Notes: a model not told the origin generated them from the letters alone. Positions 1 through 8,321 are shown, counted from the stretch's first letter. The stretch: DNA of 64,000 bases from Achromobacter sp. ASV32 (GCF_016428805.1 NZ_JAELTJ010000005.1:1-64000); one strand, 5' to 3'. Numbers and translations are program-made.

Positions 1-81
1 CCGAAGTTTTCCAGTGGCCCTGTGGCGTCTCCCGTCCAGTGCCGTGTCCGCGTTTACAAGCTCAAGGGGGCAATATCGTGA
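1..81 (+). CDS. C-terminal end of a phage tail protein (partial)
   Basis: The first reading frame is open from the window edge and stops with TGA at 79-81, giving 26 residues that end KLKGAIS. The stop overlaps the GTG start of the next gene in a GTGA arrangement, so the two are translationally coupled. By position, upstream of the gpL-gpK-gpI-gpJ tail-tip genes, it should be the end of a minor tail protein downstream of the tape measure. The fragment is too short to identify by itself. Confidence 0.6.
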   Translation, partial: PKFSSGPVASPVQCRVRVYKLKGAIS

Positions 82-491
82 GCATTTTTGCAGAGGTCGG
101 GAAGTCCTTTCAGCAGTTCGACGGCGACCGACCCGACGGATGGGTGGAAATGCAAACGCCAAGGCCGGGCGACAACTTCATTGCCCTGGAATCGGGGTTC
201 TGGGCGCCAGCACTGGCCCCTGTGCCTTTCAGCGTCTCTCGCTATCAGGGGCGTGAGGCGATGCGGCTGACGCCCTTCCAGAAGGAGGGGGTTCCCGATT
301 GGACGCTCTTCGAAGCGTTCGAAGAACTACTTAACGATCCAGCCACCCCGGCATATTACCGCCGGGCCTGGGACGAGCTACAGGTATTCGAACGCAGCAG
401 CGCAATGTTGAACGCTGCTGCCGACGTCCTCGGGTTGACTCAGGCGCGGCGGGATGACCTGTTCCGCCTGGCGGCGACGTTGAAGGCTTAG
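78..491 (+). CDS. Phage tail-module protein, function unknown
   Basis: A 137-residue protein starting at GTG 78, chosen because AGGGGG at 65-70 lies 7 nt upstream and the start overlaps the previous stop. An in-frame ATG at 39 lies inside the upstream gene and has no such site. The product is soluble, acidic and mixed in character, with no membrane segment. It sits immediately before the gpL homologue, in the place where lambdoid and related betaproteobacterial siphophages carry small minor-tail or tail-accessory proteins. I do not recognise the family, and the tail role rests on synteny only. Confidence 0.7.
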   Translation: MSIFAEVGKSFQQFDGDRPDGWVEMQTPRPGDNFIALESGFWAPALAPVPFSVSRYQGREAMRLTPFQKEGVPDWTLFEAFEELLNDPATPAYYRRAWDELQVFERSSAMLNAAADVLGLTQARRDDLFRLAATLKA

Positions 492-498
492 GTGCGCT

Positions 499-1227
499 AT
501 GAGAATTTACGCGGATGTGCAAAAGCTTGATGTGCCGGAGCTAGTGGAACTATTTGAACTGGACCTATCGGCTATTGGAGGGGATATCCAGCGGTTCCAC
601 GGGTACACGCAGTTTGGCACCATCTTGTGGCAAGGGAAGAAATACGAGCCCTGGGCGATTCAAGCCGAAGGCTTCGAGCAGGTTGGCGAGGGGGAACAGC
701 CTAGCCCAAAAATCTCCGTTGGCAATATAGGAACCGACCAGTTCGGCAACTCTATTTCAGGCGTGATTTCATCATTGTGCATTCACTTGAACGACTTGGT
801 GGGTGCGCGGGTAATCGTCCACCGAACGCTCGGCACCTACCTCGACGCCGAGAATTTTGAAGGGGGAAATCCTTCAGCAGACCCTACAGAGGAGCTGCCG
901 CCGGAAATTTGGATCGTGCAACAGAAGACGGCAGAAACCGCAGAAGTTGTGGAGTTCACATTGTCCAGCGCGCTGGACTTCGATGGCCAGCAGTTGCCGG
1001 ATAGAACGATCATTGCCGGGGTCTGCTCCTGGCTACGCAAAGGTGGATATCGCGGGCCCTATTGCGGATATATGGGCGGACGGATGTTTGATTTGCAGGG
1101 TAGGCCTGTGACGGATCCGGCCCTAGATCGCTGTTCTGGTTTGATGTCGGACTGCAAGAAGCGCTTTGGCGAGTATGAAATTATCAACTTCGGTGGATTC
1201 CCGGCCGCCGACCTGATTCGGAGCTAG
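499..1227 (+). CDS. Phage minor tail protein L (tail tip, Fe-S domain)
   Basis: A 242-residue gpL-family protein. Lambda gpL is part of the tail-tip complex that caps the tail tube. The N-terminal two thirds (about 1-165) form the beta-rich body, with a typical SVGNIGTDQFG stretch near 74-83. The C-terminal domain holds four spaced cysteines (Cys176, Cys189, Cys212, Cys219) within CSWLRKGGYRGPYCGY and RCSGLMSDCKKRFG. In gpL relatives these ligate an iron-sulfur cluster. The length matches lambda gpL. It starts 7 nt after the preceding stop and ends 3 nt before the gpK-like gene, so it belongs to one late tail operon. Confidence 0.9.
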   Translation: MRIYADVQKLDVPELVELFELDLSAIGGDIQRFHGYTQFGTILWQGKKYEPWAIQAEGFEQVGEGEQPSPKISVGNIGTDQFGNSISGVISSLCIHLNDLVGARVIVHRTLGTYLDAENFEGGNPSADPTEELPPEIWIVQQKTAETAEVVEFTLSSALDFDGQQLPDRTIIAGVCSWLRKGGYRGPYCGYMGGRMFDLQGRPVTDPALDRCSGLMSDCKKRFGEYEIINFGGFPAADLIRS

Positions 1228-1230
1228 GTA

Positions 1231-2019
1231 ATGCGAAAGGCGACCACGCAGGCGGTCCGAGACCACGCCGTAGCCGAGTATCCGCGCGAGGCCTGCGGCC
1301 TGATTGTCATGGCTGGCAAGCGGGAAGTGTATGTGCCCTGTCGGAACCTTGCTATGGGAGCCGATCACTTTGTTATGTCGCCGGAAGACTATGCCGCGGC
1401 GGAAGATGTGGGGCGTATCGCCGCAGTCGTGCATTCTCATCCGGACGTGCCGCCCGTCCCGAGCGAGGCTGATCGTGTGGCATGCGAGGCTACGGGGATG
1501 CCCTGGTACATAGTGACTGTTGCCAAAGGGCCTGAAGGCAATGTGGTTGCAGGTGAGATCAGGGGCTTCACCCCTGTTGGCTATCGCGCACCGCTCTTGG
1601 GCCGTCAATTCGCGCACGGGGTGCTAGATTGCTATTCGCTAGTCCGAGATTGGTACGAGCGAGAGCGCGGCATTGCATTGCCCGATTTTTCGCGACAGGA
1701 TGGCTGGTGGGAGCCGGGGAGGGATGGGGACCTGTATATGGACCACTACGCAGAGGCTGGCTTTCGGCCTTTGGCCTTGGGCGAAGTGATGGAGCCAGGT
1801 GATGTGGTCATCATGCAGGTGCGGTCGGACAGAGCCAACCATGCTGGCATTTACCTTGGTATGGAACGTATCAAAGAGGCTCCTGAAGTCCACCCCGTGC
1901 CTGACGCAATGCTGCACCATCTACATGGGAGGCAGTCGGAGCGCGTAGTGTACGGCGGGTATTGGCTGGAGGCGACCCGATTGGTCCTTCGCTATCACGT
2001 TGCTGCGGCGAACCCCTAA
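1231..2019 (+). CDS. Tail assembly protein K-like: JAMM plus NlpC/P60 peptidase
   Basis: A 262-residue two-domain protein of the lambda gpK type. Residues 1-115 form an MPN+/JAMM metalloprotease domain with Glu20 and the full HxHx7Sx2D signature (His68, His70, Ser78, Asp81), so the metal site looks intact. Residues about 125-245 form an NlpC/P60 domain with Cys134 in LDCYSLVRDW and His204 in NHAGIYLG. In tailed phages this protein is needed for tail-tip assembly and may cut peptidoglycan cross-links during entry. It follows gpL by 3 nt and precedes gpI, the lambda order L-K-I-J. Confidence 0.9.
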   Translation: MRKATTQAVRDHAVAEYPREACGLIVMAGKREVYVPCRNLAMGADHFVMSPEDYAAAEDVGRIAAVVHSHPDVPPVPSEADRVACEATGMPWYIVTVAKGPEGNVVAGEIRGFTPVGYRAPLLGRQFAHGVLDCYSLVRDWYERERGIALPDFSRQDGWWEPGRDGDLYMDHYAEAGFRPLALGEVMEPGDVVIMQVRSDRANHAGIYLGMERIKEAPEVHPVPDAMLHHLHGRQSERVVYGGYWLEATRLVLRYHVAAANP

Positions 2020-2037
2020 AACTACAGTCTCAACTTG

Positions 2038-2061
2038 AAAGGCCACCTTCGGGTGGCCTTT
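2038..2061 (+). other. UUCG-capped hairpin between gpK and gpI genes
   Basis: AAAGGCCACC at 2038-2047 pairs perfectly with GGTGGCCTTT at 2052-2061 around a TTCG tetraloop, a 10-bp stem of very stable type. Only three T residues follow, so it is a poor intrinsic terminator. It fills most of the 50-nt gap between the gpK-like stop and the gpI start and leaves no clean Shine-Dalgarno for gpI. It could stabilise or process the mRNA, or damp gpI translation. Confidence 0.6.
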
Positions 2062-2069
2062 GCACATAT

Positions 2070-2669
2070 ATGAACCAGAGAATTCGAACTATTCGCCTAT
2101 ACGGTGCCCTCGGTGCCAAGTTCGGCCGTGTCCACGAACTGGCCGTCGCCACCACAGCTGAAGCCGTGAGAGCACTGTGCGCAATGCTGCCTGGATTCGA
2201 AGCAGCCCTGGCGAAGAGCGGCTCAGCCGGTGTGGCTTACGCGTGCTTTTTGGGCAAACGAAACCTACGCGACGATCAGTTGAACCACCCGGCAGGGCCT
2301 GCAGACATTCGCATAGCTCCGATGCCGGCTGGAGGCAAGCGGGCAGGGATGTTCCAGGTCATTCTGGGCGCGGTGCTGGTGGTGGCGGGTGCCGCGATCA
2401 GTTATTTTTCGGCCGGCTCTTTAAGCGGCATTGGGGTGCCGATGATGCAAATGGGCGGAGCGATGATGTTGGGCGGAGTCGTGCAGTTGCTGTCGCCGCA
2501 GCAACGGAGCCTTAGTGCCAAAGACGGCCCTCAAAATGGTGCGTCATACAACTTTAACGGACCCGTCAACACTTCTGCCCAAGGCAACCCCGTACCTGTT
2601 GTGTATGGAGAACTGATCGTAGGCAGCGCCACGATTTCAGCAGGCATTTACGCCGAGGATCAGGCATGA
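2070..2669 (+). CDS. Phage tail assembly protein I
   Basis: A 199-residue gpI-family protein. The N-terminus, with TIRLYGALGAKFGR at about 5-18, is the family signature and fixes the start at ATG 2070. A longer reading from 1962 would run through the end of the gpK-like gene and the hairpin. Residues about 95-145 are Gly/Ala-rich and hydrophobic, as in lambda gpI. gpI acts during tail-tip assembly and is not thought to remain in the virion. No strong ribosome-binding site is visible because the UUCG hairpin occupies that space. The stop overlaps the gpJ start (ATGA). Confidence 0.85.
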   Translation: MNQRIRTIRLYGALGAKFGRVHELAVATTAEAVRALCAMLPGFEAALAKSGSAGVAYACFLGKRNLRDDQLNHPAGPADIRIAPMPAGGKRAGMFQVILGAVLVVAGAAISYFSAGSLSGIGVPMMQMGGAMMLGGVVQLLSPQQRSLSAKDGPQNGASYNFNGPVNTSAQGNPVPVVYGELIVGSATISAGIYAEDQA

Positions 2670-5600
2670 AAAAGCTTTGTGGCGACAGCCAGGCCCAAGA
2701 CATGAAAGTTCCAGGTCTTGGTGAGTGTGCGCCATTGATCACCGGGCACAAAGGAGGGGGAAAAGGAGGTGGGGGTAGTAGCTCACCCTCCGAGGCGCCA
2801 GATAGCCTGCATAGCATCGCCTATGCCCGCATCATTGATCTAATCTCCGAGGGTGAAATCTATGGGCCCGCCCATGGAAGCGGCGGAGCGCTTCGAGATG
2901 TTTACCTTGACGGAACGCCGATCGCGAATGCAGACGGATCGCTGAATTTCTCCAATGTCTCTGTGGATTTTCGACCGGGTACGCAGCTTCAGGACCCTCT
3001 ACCCGGTTTTCCCGCCTCCGAAAACACTTTGGCAGTGGGTGTCGAACTTACCGCGGCTCAACCGTGGACGCGCATGTTCTCGAATCTGCAGCTGTCGGCA
3101 ATTCGGGTGACACTTGCGGTACAGGGGCTAAGCAAGGCCGACACTTCATCGGGTGATATCAACGGCTACAGGGTGGAATATGCAGTTGAGGTAAGTACCG
3201 ATGGTGGAACCTACCAAGCTGCTATCACTTCGGCTTTCGATGGAAAGACGACGCAGCGCTATTCTCGGTCGCATCGTATCGAGCTGCCGCGTGCGCAGAC
3301 GGGCTGGAACGTTCGTGTCCGTAGGATTACTGCCAACGCAAACAGCAGCACCATTTCTGATCGTACCTTCGTCGATGCAGTCACTGAAGTCATAGACGCG
3401 AAGCTGCGTTACCCGATGTCCGCTGTGGTTGGGGTAAAGGTTGATGCCTCCCAGTTTCAAAGCGTTCCCACGCGGGCGTATCACATCCGCGGTCGAATTA
3501 TTCGGGTGCCTGCGAACTATGATCCCGTGGCTAGAACGTACGCAGGAACCTGGAATGGCACATTCAAGCTCGCGTGGACGAACAATCCTGCCTGGGTCTT
3601 CTTTGACTTGGTGAGCAACGAGAGATACGGCCTGGGTGAACGCGTCCCGGCTGGTTGGCTGGACAAATGGGGGCTCTATCAGATCGGTCGGTACTGCGAC
3701 GAGTTCGTAGATGACGGATTTGGGGCAAAGGAACCCCGCTTCACGTGCAACGTGGTGCTGCAGGTGAAGGCGGATGCATATCGAGTGGTGCAGGATCTCG
3801 CTTCTGTCTTTCGAGGGATGGCGTATTGGGCCAATGGGGCGGTGTATGCGGTCGCAGATATGCCTTCAGATCCTGTTTACACGTTCTCTTCTGCCAATGT
3901 GATTGGTGGCAAGTTCTCGTATGTTGGGTCGGCACTCAATACCCGGTACACGGTAGCTATGGTCTCGTGGAACGACATGACGGACATGGCGCGCCAGAAG
4001 GTAGAGCCCGTCCAGAACCTTGAGGCCATCGCTCGGTATGGGCTGAAAGAGATTGAGGTTTCCGCCTTCGGCTGCACGTCGCGCGCACAGGCCCATCGCG
4101 TCGGGAAGTGGCTCTTGCTGACGTCTCAGATGGAGACGCGGACCGTTTCGTTTACGGTAGGGCTTGACGCTTGTGTGGTCCGTCCAGGAAGCATTGTTCG
4201 AATAGCTGACCAGCACCTCGCGGGGCGGCGTATCGGGGGGCGGATTCGCGAGGCATCGACTACTGTGATCACGGTGGATGCTGAAATTGCTGTCCGCCCG
4301 GGAGACAGACTCACTGTCAATTTGCCCAATGGAGTTTCGGAGACGCGGCAGGTTTCCTCAGCGATCGGGGAAGTTATCTCTGCCGACGGCCGGACAATTC
4401 GAGGCGACACTCGTGAATTGACAGCCGATTTGATTGGCCTACCTGGTGCTGTTCTGCACATCACGGTTAGGCAGCCATTCTCTTCCGCGCCAGAGGCTGA
4501 CTGCATCTGGACCCTGGAGTCAGAAGCGCTGTCTGCACAAACCTTCCGTGTTCTTAGTGTGCGACGTAAGGAAGGGTTGCTGGCAGAAATCTCGGCTGTT
4601 CAGCATCAGTCTGCGAAGTTCGATAATGTTGATTTTGGCACTCGGCTCGACGTGCCACCGATTACCGTGGTTCCGCCCGGTGTCCAGCCGCCGCCAACCG
4701 AACCGAAGATAACCAGCTATTCCGTAATTTCGCAGGGCATAGCTAATCACGTCGCCGTGTTCGAATGGAAGGCTGCTCAGAGCGCGGTCTCCTACGAAGT
4801 GCAATGGCGCCGCGACAATTCGGATTGGGTCATGATGCCACGTACAGGATCTGCACGTGCGGAAGTCCCGAATATTTACGCTGGCGACTTCATGTTCCGT
4901 GTTCGGGCTTTGAACGCCTTGGGAGTGGCTTCGATTTGGGCTTCATCGACCTTGACAAAGCTCGACGGGATCATCGGTGCGCCGCCCGTTGTGACTACCC
5001 TGCGCGCAACCAGTTTGGTGTTTGGTATTCGTGTCGATTGGGGTATGCCGCCGGGGCCCTCAATCATTGACCGCACGGAGTTGTACTACAGCCGAACGCC
5101 AAGCTTTGATGATGCCGTCAAGCTCGGGGATTTCGCATTTCCCCAGAACACGCACACGCTCATGGGCTTGGCTGCGGGTGTCGAGTTCTGGTTCTGGGCG
5201 AGGCTGGTTGATAAGAACGGGACCGCCGGCGTTGTCTATCCAAGCGGCAGCGGCGTCCGGGGGAATTCCAGCGCAGACGCAGATCAAATTTTAGATTACC
5301 TGAAGGGGCAGATCAGCGAGACCCAACTGGCTAAAGCGTTGTTGGATAAGATCGACAATGCTGATGCTCAAGTGCAAATTGACGCCATCGTGACCTCGTT
5401 GGCCGCCATGTACTCGATTAAGACGCAGTTGACGGTGGATGGCAAGCCGTACCTCGCTGGCATCGGCGTAGGGGTGGAGAACAACGAAGGCGTTATCACT
5501 TCCCAGGTGCTGCTTGCTGCCCAGAGAGTGGCTGTGCTGGATGAGTCGTCTGGGTCGTTGACAACGCCGTTTGTTATTCAGGGCGGCCAAGTTTTCATGA

Positions 5601-6178
5601 ATCAGGCTTTGATCGGGACTGCCTGGATTAAGACTGCACACATTGAAGATGCGGCGATCACCAACGCGAAGATTGGCAATGCGGCCATCACGAATGCGAA
5701 GATTGGTAATGCGGCAATCGATTCTGCCAAGATTGCCAATGCAGCTATTACGAACGCCAAGATTGGCGACTTGCAAGTGGACACCATGAAGCTGGCAGGG
5801 CAGTCAGTCACGGTGGGTACCGGGCAGTCGTTTAGCCAATCTTTTGGTGTGAGTTCTGGCAGCACTTCGGCGTCAATGTCGGTTTACACACCTTTCGGTG
5901 GAATTCCGCTGTTCTTCTTCAATGGCACCTCCGATGGTGGCAGTTTCGGGGCTACCTCCGGCGCGCCTATTGTGGTGACGTCTAGCCACCACGGGGCGAT
6001 CGCGAATAGCGACTATGCGACAGAAGGCAATACTTACCGGCAGATCGTCGGCGGGTCGTTTGCGGCGGGGGCGGTCCCTGCTGGGTCTACTCTTACCTTG
6101 ACTATCACTGCTCCTAGGCCTGTAAACGGGATTCGGCAGTTGACTGGAAACTTCGCAATCTTGATCTTGCAGCGGTGA
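2666..6178 (+). CDS. Host specificity protein J (central tail fibre / receptor binding)
   Basis: A 1170-residue gpJ homologue, close to lambda J (1132). It forms the tip of the tail and normally contacts the outer-membrane receptor. The N-terminal 650 residues carry the conserved tail-hub portion (for example HSIAYARIIDLISEGEIYG near 47-65). About 685-880 are two fibronectin-III-like units, about 930-985 a short beta region, and about 996-1035 contain four 10-residue repeats. The last 120 residues are Gly/Ser/Thr-rich and are the likely receptor-binding end. It overlaps the gpI stop by 4 nt. Confidence 0.92.
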   Translation: MKKLCGDSQAQDMKVPGLGECAPLITGHKGGGKGGGGSSSPSEAPDSLHSIAYARIIDLISEGEIYGPAHGSGGALRDVYLDGTPIANADGSLNFSNVSVDFRPGTQLQDPLPGFPASENTLAVGVELTAAQPWTRMFSNLQLSAIRVTLAVQGLSKADTSSGDINGYRVEYAVEVSTDGGTYQAAITSAFDGKTTQRYSRSHRIELPRAQTGWNVRVRRITANANSSTISDRTFVDAVTEVIDAKLRYPMSAVVGVKVDASQFQSVPTRAYHIRGRIIRVPANYDPVARTYAGTWNGTFKLAWTNNPAWVFFDLVSNERYGLGERVPAGWLDKWGLYQIGRYCDEFVDDGFGAKEPRFTCNVVLQVKADAYRVVQDLASVFRGMAYWANGAVYAVADMPSDPVYTFSSANVIGGKFSYVGSALNTRYTVAMVSWNDMTDMARQKVEPVQNLEAIARYGLKEIEVSAFGCTSRAQAHRVGKWLLLTSQMETRTVSFTVGLDACVVRPGSIVRIADQHLAGRRIGGRIREASTTVITVDAEIAVRPGDRLTVNLPNGVSETRQVSSAIGEVISADGRTIRGDTRELTADLIGLPGAVLHITVRQPFSSAPEADCIWTLESEALSAQTFRVLSVRRKEGLLAEISAVQHQSAKFDNVDFGTRLDVPPITVVPPGVQPPPTEPKITSYSVISQGIANHVAVFEWKAAQSAVSYEVQWRRDNSDWVMMPRTGSARAEVPNIYAGDFMFRVRALNALGVASIWASSTLTKLDGIIGAPPVVTTLRATSLVFGIRVDWGMPPGPSIIDRTELYYSRTPSFDDAVKLGDFAFPQNTHTLMGLAAGVEFWFWARLVDKNGTAGVVYPSGSGVRGNSSADADQILDYLKGQISETQLAKALLDKIDNADAQVQIDAIVTSLAAMYSIKTQLTVDGKPYLAGIGVGVENNEGVITSQVLLAAQRVAVLDESSGSLTTPFVIQGGQVFMNQALIGTAWIKTAHIEDAAITNAKIGNAAITNAKIGNAAIDSAKIANAAITNAKIGDLQVDTMKLAGQSVTVGTGQSFSQSFGVSSGSTSASMSVYTPFGGIPLFFFNGTSDGGSFGATSGAPIVVTSSHHGAIANSDYATEGNTYRQIVGGSFAAGAVPAGSTLTLTITAPRPVNGIRQLTGNFAILILQR
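5651..5770 (+). repeat. Four tandem 30-bp repeats within the gpJ gene
   Basis: Four direct copies at 5651-5680, 5681-5710, 5711-5740 and 5741-5770 encode variants of AAITNAKIGN. The third copy is the most diverged (AAIDSAKIAN). They keep the reading frame and lie just before the C-terminal tip domain. Such I-x-x-A-K-I repeats are common in the distal part of J-like proteins and could form a trimeric stalk whose length varies by recombination. Confidence 0.85.
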
Positions 6179-6182
6179 CACT

Positions 6183-6602
6183 ATGGCCAATTCAAAATTG
6201 AATGCAAGTGAGCTTGTTCCTGCATCTTTAGGGCGGGTTGCGGTCTATTTTTACCGCAGTGACGGTCTTGTGTTTATGGCTGGAGAAATGAACCAGTCCG
6301 ATGCTGTCGAGACGGCCAAAGCGAACCAAGCGAATTATGGGCATGGCGTGGCAGAGCCTGGGCTGGACTATCTCAAAGACGGAGTGCTGAGCCGCCGCCC
6401 TGAGATGCAAATACAGCGCGACGGCTTCAATCTGGTGGGTATCCCCATAGGGGCGGAACTATCTATCAATGATTCTGACTTTTACACGGTGCACGATGGG
6501 TGCGTGGAACTGGAGTTTGACCGGGCAGGCTCATACGTGGTTCGCATTCAGTGCGCGCCGTTTCTTCCTTGGGAGGTGGCCTTTGAAAATTCGGCATCGT
6601 AG
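6183..6602 (+). CDS. Phage protein downstream of gpJ, unknown function
   Basis: A 139-residue soluble protein beginning 4 nt after the gpJ stop. It looks like a beta-rich protein: a short strand-like N-terminus (RVAVYFYRSDGLVFMAG) followed by a region rich in charged and polar residues. Genes in this place, between J and the lysis cassette, usually encode tail-fibre accessory or fibre-assembly proteins in betaproteobacterial siphophages. I do not recognise the family. The next small gene starts inside its 3' end in another frame, so the two are probably co-translated. Confidence 0.7.
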   Translation: MANSKLNASELVPASLGRVAVYFYRSDGLVFMAGEMNQSDAVETAKANQANYGHGVAEPGLDYLKDGVLSRRPEMQIQRDGFNLVGIPIGAELSINDSDFYTVHDGCVELEFDRAGSYVVRIQCAPFLPWEVAFENSAS

Positions 6603-6768
6603 TTGCTCCTTGAAGGCTCGGAAGGCCGCCTATCCACCGATTGGCGATCAGCTAGACGCCGCTATGAAGCTGGCCGCGCACCTACGCGCCTCTGGGCAAG
6701 TGCTACCTGACGAGGTTTGCCGTTGGATCGAGGCATGTCAAGAGGTGAAACAGCGTCACCCCAAATAG
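6583..6768 (+). CDS. Small phage protein (XkdW-like, YPPIGDQLDA motif)
   Basis: A 61-residue protein starting at TTG 6583, chosen because GGAGG at 6572-6576 lies 6 nt upstream. Other in-frame starts lie deeper inside the preceding gene, which it overlaps by 20 nt. It contains YPPIGDQLDAAMKLAAHLR, a motif recurrent in short proteins placed after tail-fibre genes in many phages, where a role in fibre assembly is suspected. It is followed by an intrinsic terminator, so it is probably the last gene of the tail operon. Confidence 0.75.
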   Translation: MKIRHRSCSLKARKAAYPPIGDQLDAAMKLAAHLRASGQVLPDEVCRWIEACQEVKQRHPK

Positions 6769-6786
6769 ATCTTTAGTGCAGTAGCT

Positions 6787-6811
6787 CGCCCGCCGTGTGC
6801 GGGTGTTTTTT
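6787..6811 (+). terminator. Intrinsic terminator ending the tail operon
   Basis: CGCCCGC at 6787-6793 pairs with GCGGGTG at 6799-6805 (one G-T pair) around CGTGT, followed by six T residues. It separates the tail module from the lysis cassette, suggesting that lysis genes are reached by read-through or by their own promoter. Confidence 0.75.
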
Positions 6812-6871
6812 CGTCCATACGGAAGACGCATTCATGCGCACTATCAAAACCAATTTCATCGAGGAGAAGTG

Positions 6872-7219
6872 ATGGCAGAACCAGCGAGCACGGGGGCAAT
6901 TGCAGTGGCCGCTGCTGGCGTAACGCTTGCAGGACTGTTGCCCGGAATAGATGGCAATGCGCTGATCGGCGCTTTTGCAGGAGCTTCGCTTTTCGTCGTA
7001 TCGCGTAAAGACGGTGGGCTGCTGTCGCGCGGTATCTACTGGGCCATATCGTTCGTCATCGGCTATTTGGCGGCGCCTGACGTAGTCGCGCTGTCTCCAG
7101 TCAAGGAAACCGCGATCGCGGCGTTTGGTGCTGCAGCGCTGGTGGTGACGGTTGCCTTGGCCGCCATTGAGCGCATCAAGACCTTCGACTTCTCGACGGT
7201 GTTCAAGAAAGGGAGTTGA
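6872..7219 (+). CDS. Phage holin family protein (first)
   Basis: A 115-residue membrane protein starting at ATG 6872 behind GAGGAGAAG (6861-6869). Three hydrophobic stretches lie at about 8-24 (Ala-rich), 45-70 and 82-105, and the C-terminal tail is basic (ERIKTFDFSTVFKKGS). The size, topology and position just before a second small membrane protein and a lysozyme-like gene fit a putative holin of the Phage_holin_8 kind. Holins open the inner membrane at a set time to release or activate the endolysin. Confidence 0.75.
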   Translation: MAEPASTGAIAVAAAGVTLAGLLPGIDGNALIGAFAGASLFVVSRKDGGLLSRGIYWAISFVIGYLAAPDVVALSPVKETAIAAFGAAALVVTVALAAIERIKTFDFSTVFKKGS

Positions 7220-7220
7220 T

Positions 7221-7523
7221 ATGCAGCAACCAACAGAACTGATTGCGTTGGGCCACCAATACTTGGTGGCCCTTGTTTTTGTGGTGGCGAATTTGGCGGC
7301 GGCGGTGCGGTTGATGTGCTTTCGGCGGAGGGGATTTAGATATCGCCGTGGCATGTCCTGGATCGCCTATCTGCTGGTGGTCGGGACGGGCGGTCAAGCG
7401 CTGGATGTATTGGTGCGACATGAGCCGGTGACCATATGGCAGGCGGTGGTGGCGCTGCTTATCGCTGTTCTTGTTTACCGCGCCCAGGGAAATGTGGCGT
7501 GCATAGTGAGGGTCAATTTATGA
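7221..7523 (+). CDS. Phage holin-like membrane protein (second)
   Basis: A 100-residue protein starting at ATG 7221, one base after the previous stop, with GGGAG about 5 nt upstream. It has three hydrophobic segments near 12-30, 43-60 and 71-88, separated by a basic loop (CFRRRGFRYRR). This pattern matches the Phage_holin_3_7 type family common in betaproteobacterial phages. With the preceding gene it makes a pair, perhaps holin plus antiholin or pinholin. Which one lyses cannot be told from sequence. Its stop overlaps the endolysin start. Confidence 0.75.
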   Translation: MQQPTELIALGHQYLVALVFVVANLAAAVRLMCFRRRGFRYRRGMSWIAYLLVVGTGGQALDVLVRHEPVTIWQAVVALLIAVLVYRAQGNVACIVRVNL

Positions 7524-8068
7524 CGTTAGGCGAGATTGTTGCTACGGCACTGGATCCGGCTTTGGCGCTGCTGCCGCCCAAGATGGACACGCGTGAGGCA
7601 CGCGTAATGCTGCTGGCTATCGGCCTGCAGGAAAGCCGGTTCATTGACCGGCGGCAACTGGTTGGCAGTCCGCCGCGGCCTACTGGCCCCGCAAAGAGCT
7701 TCTGGCAGGCGGAGCAAGGTGGAGGCATGGTGAACGGCGTGCGAGCCCACGCGGCCACCCGAGACCTAGCCGCGCAGCTGTATCGCGCGAGAGGTGTGGC
7801 GGCCGACAATGCCGCGATCTGGAACGCCATCGAGCATGACGATGTGTTGGCGGCAGCGCTTGCACGGCTACTGCTTTGGAGCGATCCGGGGCGCCTGCCG
7901 GGTATTGGCGACGAACAGGGCGCCTGGCTGCTGTACCTGCGGACCTGGCGCCCCGGCGCATACGCTCGTGGCACGCCAGAAGTGCGGGCGGCCCTGCGCA
8001 AGAAGTGGGCCAGCAACCATACGCAGGCCTACATCGAGATAGGGGGGCGAAATGCGAACGTGGCTTGA
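7520..8068 (+). CDS. Putative phage endolysin (lysozyme/transglycosylase-like)
   Basis: A 182-residue protein starting at ATG 7520 and overlapping the holin-like stop by 4 nt. It has no signal peptide, so export would depend on a holin. Residues 28-42 carry a QESRF motif, whose Glu is in the place of the catalytic acid of goose-lysozyme and SLT-type muramidases. Further on are FWQAEQGGG and the conserved YLRTWRPG near the end. Its location between holins and spanins supports cleavage of peptidoglycan at lysis. The fold assignment rests on motif spacing and context, not on a full alignment. Confidence 0.75.
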   Translation: MTLGEIVATALDPALALLPPKMDTREARVMLLAIGLQESRFIDRRQLVGSPPRPTGPAKSFWQAEQGGGMVNGVRAHAATRDLAAQLYRARGVAADNAAIWNAIEHDDVLAAALARLLLWSDPGRLPGIGDEQGAWLLYLRTWRPGAYARGTPEVRAALRKKWASNHTQAYIEIGGRNANVA

Positions 8069-8321
8069 GCGTATGCAAGGCTGGCTACTACTGGTTGGTC
8101 TTGCGTTGGGAGCCCTGGCCAGCGTGTTTTACCGCGGCCGAGCCACCGGGCGCGAGGCCGAGCGCCAGGACCGGGCCGAACAAATCAACGAGCAGGCGGC
8201 CCAGGCCCGCCAGGAGGTGCGCAATGTGCAGGACAACGTGGCCCGCATGGATGATGACGCTGTTGTCGCTGAGCTTAAGTCTGATTGGGTGCGCCGCCCC
8301 GGCGGCAAAGGTGGGCGTTGA
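8052..8321 (+). CDS. Inner-membrane spanin (Rz-like)
   Basis: An 89-residue protein starting inside the endolysin 3' end. It has a single N-terminal membrane anchor (about 11-27, WLLLVGLALGALASVFY) followed by a long charged coiled-coil (GREAERQDRAEQINEQAAQA and on to about 75). This is the classic inner-membrane spanin layout. It would bind the Rz1 lipoprotein across the periplasm and fuse the two membranes in the last step of lysis. Its 3' half overlaps the Rz1 gene in a different frame, the usual nested arrangement. Confidence 0.85.
   Translation: MRTWLERMQGWLLLVGLALGALASVFYRGRATGREAERQDRAEQINEQAAQARQEVRNVQDNVARMDDDAVVAELKSDWVRRPGGKGGR

Noticed and set aside
5651-5770. Evenly spaced repeats considered as a CRISPR array
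   Set aside because: There are no spacers between copies, they keep a protein reading frame, and no cas genes are present.
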